Positions 1-9,357 of a stretch of 64,000 bases of DNA are shown here, in pieces. A program made the translations under genes and the position numbers. The stretch lies in NCBI GenBank assembly GCA_015680685.1, contig MNCI01008335.1, positions 399,842-463,841 of the forward strand, read 5' to 3'. How positions within the stretch are numbered: position 1 is the first letter of the stretch; each line of letters begins with the position of its first letter. The notes under the pieces were generated by a model. That model saw only the letters and a list, made by a program, of their open reading frames with translations, did no database searches and was not told the origin of the DNA. This DNA comes from Gnetum montanum. Lineage: Eukaryota > Streptophyta > Gnetopsida > Gnetales > Gnetaceae.

Positions 1-160
1 CAAATTCGCCTTTAACTGTCTTGGAGCCTATTACGCTCATTACGCTGCCGTGCGTGATGGAGCGTAAACTTGTCCTTAGACAAATTCGCCTTTAACTGTC
101 TTGGAGCCTATTACGCTCATTACGTTGCTGTGCGTGATAGAGCGTAAACTTGTCCTTAGA
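1..160. repeat. 80-bp tandem duplication with internal palindrome
   Basis: Bases 1-80 and 81-160 are two copies of the same 80-bp unit differing at only a few positions. Each contains an imperfect palindrome with arms TTACGCTC and GAGCGTAA type around a short centre, at about 31-68 and 111-148. The same palindrome occurs once at about 7290-7332 and in variants at 6925-7155. Confidence 0.85.
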
Positions 161-233
161 CAGATTGGAAGCGCGTTCTCGCTCAAATTACGAATCTTCG
201 CCTGAGGCCGACCCGTAATTTTCATGGTGTTTC
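1..233 (-). mobile_element. Tat-type LTR fragment, minus orientation, cut by window edge
   Basis: Read on the minus strand this block starts TTGAAACACCATGAAAATTA at 233, close to the start of the + strand Tat LTR at 8128 and nearly the same as the minus LTR start at 7431. It runs leftward out of the window. It shares 70-230 with 7300-7431. No polypurine tract is visible at 234-260, so it may be a 5' or solo LTR. The LTR call is by similarity of the terminus and content; the other end is not visible. Confidence 0.55.
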
Positions 234-711
234 AACCGATGCATTGACCTAAAGGTCTCACAACACACTAACCTAGCGTAGAAACAAAAAATTTACATAA
301 GAATTTCAAATAAGAAGGAATTTAATATGTTGTTGCTGTTTGAACAAATCCTTTGACGTACAAAATGATTCACACTACGTTGTGTTAGACACGTGTTACG
401 CTGTCAAATCATGCGCATGGCCAAACCGTCCTGAGGGTTGTATGCTATGCTATTCGCATGCTAGGTTGCTAGAATCACCTAAACCTTTGTGGCGATGCAG
501 TCACGACAATGGTGGTTTAGTCAATACTGCATGCAACCTTAGCGTAGCATCCGTACACTCATCGTGGCCAAATTGGCAACAGTAGTGGTGTAACGGCCAA
601 AATGGCAACCAAAACGGTGATAGAAAACATGGATTTTAAAATAAAAAATGAAAAAAAGAAAGTAGAAATAACAATAGCAACATGGAAAAAAATGGTAGCG
701 TAGCAACTTAC
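234..711 (-). other. Remnant of antisense-gene intron in Tat copy A
   Basis: No sense coding is supported here. On the minus strand this stretch follows the donor GTAAGT at 711-706 of the antisense first exon and has a T-rich intron-like start (about 600-700). In copies B and C the equivalent intron is over 1.5 kb; here it is truncated at about 234 by the minus-oriented LTR fragment. An 81-codon open stretch at 340-585 has no recognisable family and starts without ATG. Confidence 0.4.
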
Positions 712-830
712 TGGGCCAATGGAGTCTCCTCTCGTACTATGACGCATGCCTATGACAGACGTCCCAGGCTATCTTTCACCTCGTCCACCTTGGCGAGCGC
801 TAGGTGTTTGTGTTCTCTTTTCGGTGCCAT
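712..830 (-). pseudogene. First exon of Tat antisense gene, copy A
   Basis: On the minus strand an ATG at 830 opens a short reading frame beginning MAPKREHKH and ending at a stop around 755. It is followed by a consensus splice donor GTAAGT at 711. A TATA box lies about 136 bp upstream. The equivalent exons in copies B (13569-13442) and C (30764-30638) start with M-V-P-K and M-A-L-K, are 128 and 127 bp long against 119 here, and also end at GTAGG-type donors. The shared start, promoter and donor are seen directly; that it is an expressed exon is inferred. No domain is recognised. The downstream exons are missing in copy A. Confidence 0.45.
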
Positions 831-965
831 CGTATCGGTTGCAAATTCTTTCTTAGTTGCTACACTAAATCGCCTTGCTCTTTGTTAGTACAACCACTCT
901 ATGCTTTGAATGTGGGCTCTGCACTCTTATGATGAAAATGATAAGTTTTACCAGGGGTAATCCCC

Positions 966-974
966 TATTTATAG
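966..974 (-). promoter_or_regulatory. TATA box for antisense gene, copy A
   Basis: The minus strand reads CTATAAATA, a strong plant TATA box, about 136 bp before the antisense ATG at 830. The same box occurs before the antisense ATG in copy B. Confidence 0.55.
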
Positions 975-1114
975 CCAACGCAGTAAAAGGGAACTTGCCA
1001 TTTTTGCACCCTAATTAATGTGGGATGCTTCGTACAGCGTAGCACTCTTGCCATAACATAGAAGTATTGTTTGCATCGTGGCAGATGGGCCCAACCAAAA
1101 ATTTATTTCCACCT

Positions 1115-1395
1115 TAAACTAGCCACTTGCCTTCATAAGAATAACTTATTAGCGATCTGCAAAGACCTTAAACTAGCAGTTTTGACTCACAGTTTCAACC
1201 AAGTTAGCGGTCCGCAAAGACCTTAAACTAATACTTTTAACTTATAAACCTAACCCATTAGTGGTCTGCAAAGACCGTAAACTAGCAGTTACGACTTATA
1301 ACTCATCCAAGTTAGTGGTCCGCAAAGAGCTTAAACTAGCAGTTTTGATCTTTTGCATTGAGGCAGTCCGCTATGACCTTAAACTGGTAGATTGC
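1115..1395. repeat. Tandem repeat TR2 of copy A (about 60-bp units)
   Basis: About five imperfect units of roughly 55-65 bp carry the core GGTCCGCAAAGACC followed by TTAAACTAGCAGT. The core is itself an inverted repeat, GGTC-N6-GACC. The same core motif, as GGCCTGCTAAGGCC or GGTCTGCTAGGACC plus TTAAACTAGC, is found at matching positions in copies B and C. The array lies directly before the sense RT region and upstream of the antisense TATA box. Confidence 0.8.
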
Positions 1396-1519
1396 GAACT
1401 TTGTATCATAGTTTATAGTTATTTCAACTATTTCATATTTCATTATTGCTTTGCAAATGTTTACTATGCGTTGTTGCTACAAATAGGTATCACTTGACTT
1501 GACATTTATCTCATTGTGG

Positions 1520-4500
1520 GAGGTTGAGCAAGAATGGCTATGCATCATGATCTCTCTTCACATAGGCCCACATGGCGAACTTATAAGACAACTAAACCCA
1601 GAATCAATAGACTGGGAATCATTCACTGATAGCATAGTCGCATCCTTAGAAACATCCCCAGATTGGCTTGAACATCTGGTCCAAGCCTTAGATTTAGACA
1701 TTGGGAATGTAACTGAGGACCCTCTCATTGAAATGCCTGTGACTACATCTAGGGGGGGGGGGGGGAAAGAAAAATGTTAAAACTTAGCTCCCTTCTAGAT
1801 ATGCAAACACATAAAGATGTATCCAAGATCCTGCAAGATAACATCGAAGTATTTACGTGGTCTTATAACGACATGCCGAGCTTAAATCCGAGGCTTATAC
1901 AGCACAACATTGTCTTAGACCCACATATGAAAGTAGTTAAATAAAAGGCTCGCAAGGTTAAACTGGAGATCACACTGACTGTACACGATGAAATCACTAA
2001 GCTGTATTAGGTTGGTTTCATCTGGGCAGTTGAGTACTCAGAATGGATGTCGAACATCATTGTAGTTTCTAAGAAAATGGGAGAAATACGAATCTGTATA
2101 GACTTTCGGAATCTGAACAAAGCAACGATCAAAGACGACTTCCCACTACCGAGTATTGATTAACTTATCGACACTATGGTTGGTCACGCTTTGCTATCCT
2201 TTATGGACGGTTTCTCTGGCTATAATCAAATTCGTATCAATCTAGAGCATCAGTTAACAACTACTTTCATGACCCCATGGGGTACCTTCTATTACAGTAT
2301 GATGCCCTTTGGACTCAAAAACGTCAGAGCGACCTACCAAAAATCCATGACATACACCTTTAGTGACTACATCCTAGAAATACTAAACGACTATGTGGAT
2401 GACATAGCAATCAAATCTAAAGATGCTGCTGACCATCTCAACGATCTAGGTGTAGTTCTCAAATGCTGCCAAATGCATGACTTATGCCTCAATTTGAAAA
2501 AGTGTGTGTTTGGGGTAAGGATTGGATGCATGCTAGGGTTTGTGGTATCGGAGGATGGAATATGAGTGGGCCATGACAAAGTTAAGGTCATCGTTAATTT
2601 AGCACCCACTACTAACCTTAAAGAATTACGCGAGTTGTAAGGTAGAGTACAGTTCATTAGAAGGTTTATAGCAAAGTTGACTGATAAGTTACACCCCATG
2701 CAACACTTACTAAAGAAAGGGGTTAACTTTGAATGGACAACACAATTCCATTAAGCCTTTGATGATCTAAAGAAAGAGCTCTTACACCTCCTAACGGTTT
2801 ACCCACCACAGAGGAATAAGCCTTTCTACATCTACCTTGCCATCTTAGACACATCTATCATGTCACTGTTATGTCAGAGAAGAGATGACGGCTCTGAGAT
2901 TCCAATCTATTACCTGAGTCATGCATTGATAGCATACAAGACGAAGTACAATGAGGTGGAGAGAAATTGCCTTGCCCTAGTGTTTGCATTAAAAAAGTGG
3001 AGGCATTATCTCTTCCATAGCAAAGTTAACATTATTTGCAAAAGCAATGTATTCTGGGCTATGACGAACAATCTATACGAAAGCAGCAGGATAGCCTGGT
3101 GGAAAGCCATAACTATGGAATTCGATTTGCATTATGTGATCCAATCATCAATGAAAGGTCAAGCTATAGCTATGCAACTTGTGACCTCACCTGTCGACGA
3201 TTAGGCAACCATAGAACTCGAATTCCTTGATGAGCATGTCAGCACCATCAATGCTGTCCCATTACATCTTGAAGCTACTTTACATTTCAACGACACCTCA
3301 ACTATGTGTGGTGGTAGTGTAGCGGCCGTCATTACGTTCCCCTTTAGGGACATTCAATTGTTTACTTATTGTTTCACGTTCCTTTGTACAAATAACGTGG
3401 CAGAGTATGAAGGACTCCTTAGGGGCCTCTTAGTAGCCCAAGAGCTAAAAATTCACGATTTGGAAATTCGAGGTGATTCACAACTCGTTGTAAATCAAAT
3501 CACTGAGGTCTATGCCTGCAAAGCTACTCATTTGCAACCCTATTGTGACCTAGCCAAAAGTTTTCTTAAATAGTTTGCCATAACAAATTTTCAACATGTG
3601 CCATGTAATGAGAACACCGTAGCAGATGCCTTGGCCGCCCTAGCATTAAATGTGTCACCACACTTGTTTGCAAGTTTTCCCGCTTCGATAACCAGGTGTA
3701 TGGAGGCTATCAGTCAAGTGGTACACGTCACGTCTGTAAGCGCAGCAGATACCCAGGAGTGGTACGCCAACATTAAAGCCTATCTGCAACATGGTGAACC
3801 CCAATGCGGATTGACATCTACCAAAAGGAATGCCATCCACAAGTATGCTCTGCAATATGTACTTATGGGAGATAATGCTTTATGCAAACGCTCCTTTGAT
3901 GGGATATTGCTAGCATGCGTAAACAAGGAACAAGTGCAGAAGGTCATTAATTAGGTACACGAGGGGCTGTGTGGTGGACACATAGCACCTAGGGCCATGG
4001 TAGCAAAAATCAGACGGCTAGGGTACTACTGACCTCACATGGGACGCGATTGCCTAGCCAAAGTTAAGAGTTGTGATACGTGCCAACGATATGCAAATCT
4101 TATACACATTTCACCTACTGAGTTGTACCTGATGCAGATCACGTGGCCAATACAACGATGGGGACTAGAAATTATAGGACCTATCACACCTAAGTCTTTC
4201 ATGGGGCATAGCTTCATCATCACCACCACTGAGTACTTTACAAAGTGGGTAGAGGCTATTCCCCTTAGGAAGACTACATGTTAACAGGTTTGCCACTTTA
4301 TATTAGATAACATAGTGACAAGGTTTGGGCTTCCCATGACTATTGTGATAGACAATGGGCCACAATTTAGTAGTGTGGAAACCAAAACCTTTTGCAGAAA
4401 CCTTGGCATTAAGCAATCGTTCTCCTCGCCATACTACCTGCAGGAAAATGGAGAAGCAGAAGCTACAAAAAAAGCCATCATCAACTTGCTCGAGAAAATG

Positions 4501-4945
4501 CTTAACAACAGCAAGAGACAATGGCACGAGCAAATCCTCTATGTGCTATGGGCTTATGGAATGACATGTAGGATGGCAACAAGTAAAACTCCTTACAATC
4601 TTGTTTACACATCTGAAGTGGTGTTTCCTCTTGAGCTGTAGGTACCATCACTTCGAATGATCCTGTTAAATTTCATGACCGAAGCCTAGAACAACGAGTT
4701 AAGGATAATCAACCTCGACTCCATAGAGGAGGAGTGTGCATAGATACTTGGTTGCATTGAGCACTATCAAGACAGGCAATGACAGAAGCATCATGCAAAC
4801 CCACATCAACGACCAATAAAAAAGGGGGACCTCGTTCTCAAGGCTATTCGTGAACATGTGAACAAGTTCTAAGCAAACTGGGAAGGTCCATTCATGGTCG
4901 CAAAAGCATATGGGAATGGAGCCTTCAAGCTAGAAGACATTTGAT
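1520..4945 (+). pseudogene. pol: Tat-type pol relic, copy A: RT-RNaseH-aRNaseH-INT
   Basis: Polyprotein relic of a Ty3/gypsy Tat-lineage retrotransposon (reverse transcription and integration in a virus-like particle). Order: linker (1520-1940); RT (about 1960-2700) with LSFMDGFSGYNQI, MPFGLKN and catalytic YVDD at 2392; RNase H (about 2800-3180); a second, plant-type RNase H (about 3270-3640) with AEYEGLLRGL, GDSQLVVNQ and VADALA, the Tat/Ogre hallmark; integrase (about 3955-4940) with HEGLCGGH and CDTCQ zinc ligands, IDNGPQF and NGEAEAT, and a WEGPF C-terminal motif. After the G-run at 1752-1765 the whole pol stays in one frame with roughly 15 stops. Two key acids look altered: Asn in the first aRNase H position (FND), Glu in the first integrase Asp position (LEIIGP). 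Non-functional. Confidence 0.88.
1752..1765 (+). repeat. Run of 14 G inside the pol linker
   Basis: A homopolymer of 14 G separates frame 2 upstream from frame 1 downstream. Copies B and C have a GGTGAGGAGAAAA-type sequence here, so the run is an expansion within a coding segment and the cause of the only clear frameshift in copy A. Its length may be a sequencing error. Confidence 0.85.
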
Positions 4946-4964
4946 GCATGATCAAGGTAAGCAA

Positions 4965-5375
4965 AATGTCTGCTACGACGTAAAACTGGCAAAGCTAGTA
5001 TGCTATGACTATGACTATAAATTGACACACAGATAGTCTGCTATGACTATAAACTAACACAGACCATATGCTATGACATAAAACTAGCACAGGTGGTCCG
5101 CTACAACCTTAAACTGGCCCATCCACTATCTACTATGATGATAAACTAGAACAATGATCTTTTGGAAGCTTAAATGAGCACAACGGTCTACTAGGACCTT
5201 AAACTAGCACAATGATCGTCCGCTACAATGATAAACTAACATAGCTGTCTGCTAGGACCTTAAACTAGCATAGCGGTCTGCTAGGACCTTAAACTAGCAC
5301 ATCACAGTCTGCTGGGACCTTAAAGTAGTACATCTAATGGTCTACCAGAACCTTAAACTAGGTTCATGGCATGAC
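4965..5375. repeat. Tandem repeat TR3 of copy A (about 35-bp units)
   Basis: Ten or so imperfect units of about 30-40 bp, core GGTCTGCTAGGACC then TTAAACTAGCACA, lie just after the integrase end. This matches the hypervariable tandem repeats known from the 3' untranslated region of Tat/Ogre elements. The same unit occurs in fewer copies at 21400-21465 and 37995-38085. Confidence 0.85.
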
Positions 5376-6039
5376 ACATCCAGCTCACAATCCATGACCC
5401 TACAAGTAAGTGAGCGTGCACAGTGCCAACACGGGGTGGGTCGTTGCAGTTCCAGAATGCAGTTCACGATGCCAAGAAAACACTCTCTAGAATATATGCA
5501 ATGCCACCACCCCTGGCATCTTGATAATCCTCCAAAGATGTCGTATGACATCTTATTGACCTTTCGAAGCTACCGCCACCATAGCCCGTCACCTTGGTAG
5601 TAGCTTCCATTGTCAGCACTTATCGCTGAAGTCCTAGCACTATTGTGGCCCAGCCACAAAGTTGCTACACTCCAGCCCCTACCATTGCCTATGCCCAAAA
5701 GACATTTAGCTTTTGGGCATCTCACCTTACAGCTGAACTGCATAATGTTTGCCTTAGGTGGGGACTCCTGAGCACCTGCAGCACCACAATTCCTAGCTGC
5801 CTTGGTGTCAACTCCTCCACGCTGTTGCTATCAGAACCACTACTGGCCTTTCTAGTTTGGATGTCAAATGCCTCAGCAATAACGTCCATTGTCCCAGTAG
5901 TGTCCAAGGTAAGCAAGACCTTTGCCTTTATTTTACTTAATGGTTGTTTCTTTTTGTTTTCTCTCTATTGTCTTTGTAGGGTACGTGCCGGAGGGGCATC
6001 CGTTAGAGGTGCGTTTCACCAAGGTGGCAGGACACTACT
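5376..6039 (+). other. 3' region of Tat copy A, candidate short intron
   Basis: This is GC-richer than the rest of the window and holds overlapping open stretches on both strands (5645-6043 +, 5722-5916 -) with no recognisable family. On the + strand, AAG|GTAAGCAAG at 5911 and a long T-rich tract ending TTTGTAG at 5979 look like a donor and acceptor of a 69-base intron. The T-rich tract resembles the end of the 3' region in copies B (about 21530-21555) and C. A G-rich stretch GGAGGGGCATC follows at about 5990. Confidence 0.35.
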
Positions 6040-6731
6040 GTAACGACAGAAAACGTCGGCAGTTGGAAATACCGACCGATATTCCGGTGTACACAGTTTT
6101 AACCACGGATCTGCGCGAGGGCTAAGCTGGAAAAAACGAATCCGCGGTGCCCTGAACGGTCTTGTCAATCAGACAGGGACTTACGAGTCAGTAAAAGAAT
6201 GCAAAGTGTGTAAAAGAGAGCGATCTGATTTGAGGGACCGTAAAGCAAGGGGAAAACGATGCGGTCGGATTGCAACGACGATAATGCTAAACACGATAAA
6301 AAGAGGCTGGCAAAAGAGAAACATGTAGCTTCAAGATCTGCGCTTTAACTTAAAAATGTATATTTCGTATGAGAAATTACACTGGGGAATCCCCGATTAT
6401 AGGATGTGAAACAAGCACAGAACAACAAGCAAAACGGTTTAAACAGAAGTCCGATCTACCTCGTGGGCTAAGCTGAGATGCAAGGCGGGCCAAGCTTTGA
6501 CGTCTACTGATCAATTGTCTCTGATTGATAGAGTCCTTTTAGCAAAAAGATTGCTCCTGTCACCGGTACTCAATTTGAACTGTACTCTGTTTCGGCTGTA
6601 AGATGATGATGTCCATGATTGCCAAAGCACTGTTTCTCTATATCTCTGCTCCAAAGTGCTAAGTGCTCTGGTGCTCAAAAATATGCTATTTGCTTCTATG
6701 ATTTTCCAGCCCAAATTTTTGCCAACCGAGG

Positions 6732-6740
6732 TATTTATAG
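6732..6740 (-). promoter_or_regulatory. TATA box of minus-oriented LTR
   Basis: The minus strand reads CTATAAATA at 6740-6732, about 690 bp from the LTR start, with the palindrome array upstream. This is the likely Pol II start region of the LTR. Confidence 0.5.
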
Positions 6741-6924
6741 GCCGCGACACTTCGCGGAGAAGGCGCAGCCCTGATGATGTGGGTTCCGAATATTACGGGC
6801 CCTACTGGCATGATCTTTTAAGTCAGACTGTGACTACACACAACACGCTTGTTTGTGTGTTGTGCGTGTGAAGAGTAGGCATATGCTGAGCGTACTTTAG
6901 GTTGCATTCAGGCAGTATTACGCT

Positions 6925-7335
6925 CATTCGCGTTGCGTTGCGTGTATGAGCGTAATCTGGAGTAAAAGCCATAAGCTCTCTACGCGACTGTGCGTAATGA
7001 ATGCGTAAATAATGCGTGGTTTACGCTCGCTACGCAGCTGCGCGTGATGAAGCGTAAACAAGGCATGGTTTACGCTCGCTACACAGTTGCGCGTGATGAA
7101 GCGTAAACAATGCACCAGTAACGCTCACTACGCAGCTGCGCATAATGAAGCGTATAAGCAATGTACAACTTGACAACATACGCCATGGTACGCACCGCCG
7201 CGTAGCGAGCGTAAAGGTAAGTTATCCATGAACTGTAAGAAAAAATGCCAACCTGTTGTGCTTTTCTAAACTCTGCCTATGATTGTCTTGAAGCTTATTA
7301 TGCTCATTACGCTGCCGTGCGTAATAGAGCGTAAA
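6925..7335. repeat. Palindrome array in LTR U3
   Basis: Five or more units about 50 bp apart, each a near-palindrome with outer arms TTTACGCTC and AGCGTAAA around CGCAGCTGCG. The clearest are at 7018-7055, 7070-7108 and 7117-7152. The array lies directly upstream (minus sense) of the TATA box. Such units could form hairpins or bind dimeric factors. Confidence 0.8.
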
Positions 7336-7431
7336 CCCATCCTTTGAACCAATCTGATGCGCGTTTTTGCTGGAATTATGAATCTTTGCCTGAGGCCGAC
7401 TCGTAATTTTCACGGTGTTTCAACTACATCG

Positions 7432-8040
7432 TTCTAGGGTGGTCATCTTAACTAGCTTAGCTACTTGGGAGTGCACATCCTTTCCTCCCCCTTAACCTCC
7501 TTTACCTTGTTCCTTACACCCACAATTCTCCTTCACACATCTCTTTTTACGAATTTTCCCAATGCTTGTAAAACCTTCCCATATGCTCAACCGCAAAGTC
7601 CATGATGTGCGTAATGTAACTCACTGCATGGGAAGCATCTGTAGGTAGGTCAAAGCCCTATGTGGATGTAATGCAACTCATCCTAAGGAGGAAACACCTG
7701 TCCTACAACAATAAGGTTTTTTGCAAATGAAAATGGAAAAACAGCAAAAGAAAAGCGTAAAAGAGAAAAAGCTCAAAAAAAGTTGCCCAAAATAAATGGC
7801 ACATCAGTTGTTTCATAATGACCATCTCAAAGCATTTTGACGAGAGGTCAGAAGGTTACAAAAGAAAGATGCCTATGCATATTGACTCCCACACAAGCAC
7901 TCCGACAAGGGACCACACTGTGCTACATCTTTCCCTTGCTAAAACTTACCTTGCAGATCCACCCTTTCCCCTTTCCCTACATGACTATCCTAGCCCTCTG
8001 AAACATAGCTAAGAGATACCTTGATAATTACTAAGGAGTG
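7432..8040. other. Unassigned spacer
   Basis: About 600 bp with no convincing coding potential. A 64-codon open stretch (7818-8012) resembles no family I know. The last part may be the 3' untranslated end of the Tat copy whose terminus lies at 8041-8127. Confidence 0.4.
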
Positions 8041-8127
8041 CTGTTAGCATCTTGTCTATCATGGTGTTTTTTATTCTTTGTCAGCATCTCTCGGGCTTGT
8101 CCTCCAGACATCGACAAAGATGGGCCA
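8041..8127 (+). mobile_element. 3' end of a Tat element with polypurine tract
   Basis: The T-rich tract, CTTGTCCTCCAGACATCGAC and the purine stretch ACAAAGATGGGCCA just before TTGAAACACC match the ends of copies B (21530-21589) and C (38160-38215). The polypurine tract primes plus-strand synthesis. Confidence 0.65.
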
Positions 8128-8540
8128 TTGAAACACCATAAAATTTCGAGACCCTCTTGCTTAACCAGGGTCTTGGAATTCAGGAAAGGACTTCCACAAG
8201 TGTAGCGTTATGACAGTTCGGCAAGAAAATTTAGGCATTGGGTTTAGATTGTTTAGTTTGGCAAGTTTTCTACCTCCAGAGCTGACAAGCCCCATGGACT
8301 CTCTGGCCTTCGCACCTAGACAATTCACCCGACTGATAGTCTACTCAATAACTATGCTAGGAGTTGTCGACGGTGTTCAGGATGGACAAAACAGTTCGGC
8401 AAGTTTTCTAGTGGAGAAGCCTACTACACTACACTATGCTACGCAACATAGCAAGCCTTTGAAAAATCAATCAAGTGTTCGAATACAGGTTTTAACAAGA
8501 TGTTCACACAAAGCAAAGTCATAATTCAGCCAACGTAGGG

Positions 8541-8930
8541 TGCTACGCTATTCTACGCTATATAGCGTAGCACAATGTAGCAAGGGCGAAGCATGCATCT
8601 AATAGCATTGTAGCTTCTGAAGCTACCTTGAAGCAAAGTTTTCCCATGAAACTTTGCAAATTTTGATAGAAATACAAGTTACATTGGCTGCTACGCTATG
8701 TTATGCTACATAGTGTAGCATAGTGTAGCAAAGATGCAAATCAATGAAATACTTCAAAAGTTAGCCCAACATGTGCCAAGGCTTCCAGCAAATGCTGTTG
8801 ACTCCAACACAAGTTTTCTGTTCAAACTAGTGGCTACGCTATGCTACGGTACATAGCGTAGCATAGCGTAGCAAGCAGCTACACTACACTAATATGCTAT
8901 GCTACATATCATCAGCAAGCAGCTACGCTA
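8541..8930. repeat. Palindromic GCTACGCTAT repeats in U3
   Basis: Three blocks (about 8549-8573, 8688-8728, 8831-8872) are built from GCTACGCTATG and its complement CATAGCGTAGC, the first flanked by GTGCTACGCT and AGCGTAGCAC. A weaker fourth block is at 8878-8932. They lie 190-580 bp upstream of the TATA box. Confidence 0.8.
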
Positions 8931-9121
8931 CTTCAATGTGCTTCATTCCTCACGTACATTGTTGGCACACTGTATTCCAGCATGTGCAGTTTCGACAACA
9001 TGATTGCAGCATAGTAAGTTTATGACTGGTGTTTCAAATCTATGCAGTACGAGCACATCAACATCTCATGGGGTCCAAGACACGTGGCATCCAAGCCTCA
9101 TTTCTCACCTGCTCCTAGCCC

Positions 9122-9129
9122 TATAAATA
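9122..9129 (+). promoter_or_regulatory. TATA box of plus-strand LTR
   Basis: TATAAATA sits about 990 bp into the LTR, with palindromic repeats upstream. Confidence 0.6.
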
Positions 9130-9357
9130 CCCTGACAAACAATGCTCAAAGGGTTGGGTTTTTGCATTGGCATTCTGAGGGTTGCCTTTTCTAGTTGGCA
9201 TTTCTCATCCAAAGAGTTGGCATTTTTGTGCAGTTGGCTTTTAAGTTCGCATTCAAGAGCATAGTTGACACATTTTGAGCATTCTAGTTATTCTTGAATT
9301 CTCTATGTAGTTCCAGCATTGTGTAACCTGTTATACATTTTCAAACAAGGAAAATAA

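Larger units (their letters stand above)
6040..7431 (-). mobile_element. Tat-type LTR, minus orientation
   Basis: Read on the minus strand this starts TTGAAACACCGTGAAAATTA at 7431, has a palindrome-rich U3, a TATA box at 6740-6732 and ends near 6040 at GTTTTCTGTCGTTAC. This is followed by TTGGTGAAACGCACC, which lines up with the LTR end and PBS region of copy C at 23101-23144. It keeps many CpG sites, unlike the B and C copies, and so looks younger or less methylated. It points away from copy A pol and is probably the LTR of a separate insertion. Confidence 0.55.
8128..9354 (+). mobile_element. Tat-type LTR, plus orientation, distinct family
   Basis: Starts TTGAAACACCATAAAATTTC right after a polypurine tract, has palindromic U3 repeats, and has a TATA box at 9122-9129. 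It ends near 9354, where sequence homologous to the protease of copy C begins abruptly. There is no PBS or gag in between. Beyond its first 20 bases it is unlike the LTR at 21590. The 104-codon open stretch at 8210-8524 lies inside U3 and is probably chance. Confidence 0.6.

Noticed and set aside
1-160. CRISPR-like regular repeats
   Set aside because: Adjacent repeats without spacers, in a plant LTR; palindromic LTR repeats explain them.
340-585. 81-codon open stretch
   Set aside because: It starts without ATG, matches no family, and lies in what copies B and C show to be an intron of the antisense gene.
4965-5375. Chromosomal satellite independent of the element
   Set aside because: The same unit sits at the same place after integrase in copies B and C, so it belongs to the element.
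5645-6043. 132-codon open stretch as a host gene
   Set aside because: No recognisable domain, non-ATG-dependent length, and a splice-like intron interrupts it; kept only as an observation.
8210-8524. 104-codon open stretch in the plus LTR
   Set aside because: It lies wholly in U3, which is non-coding in all known LTRs, and reads through palindromic repeats.
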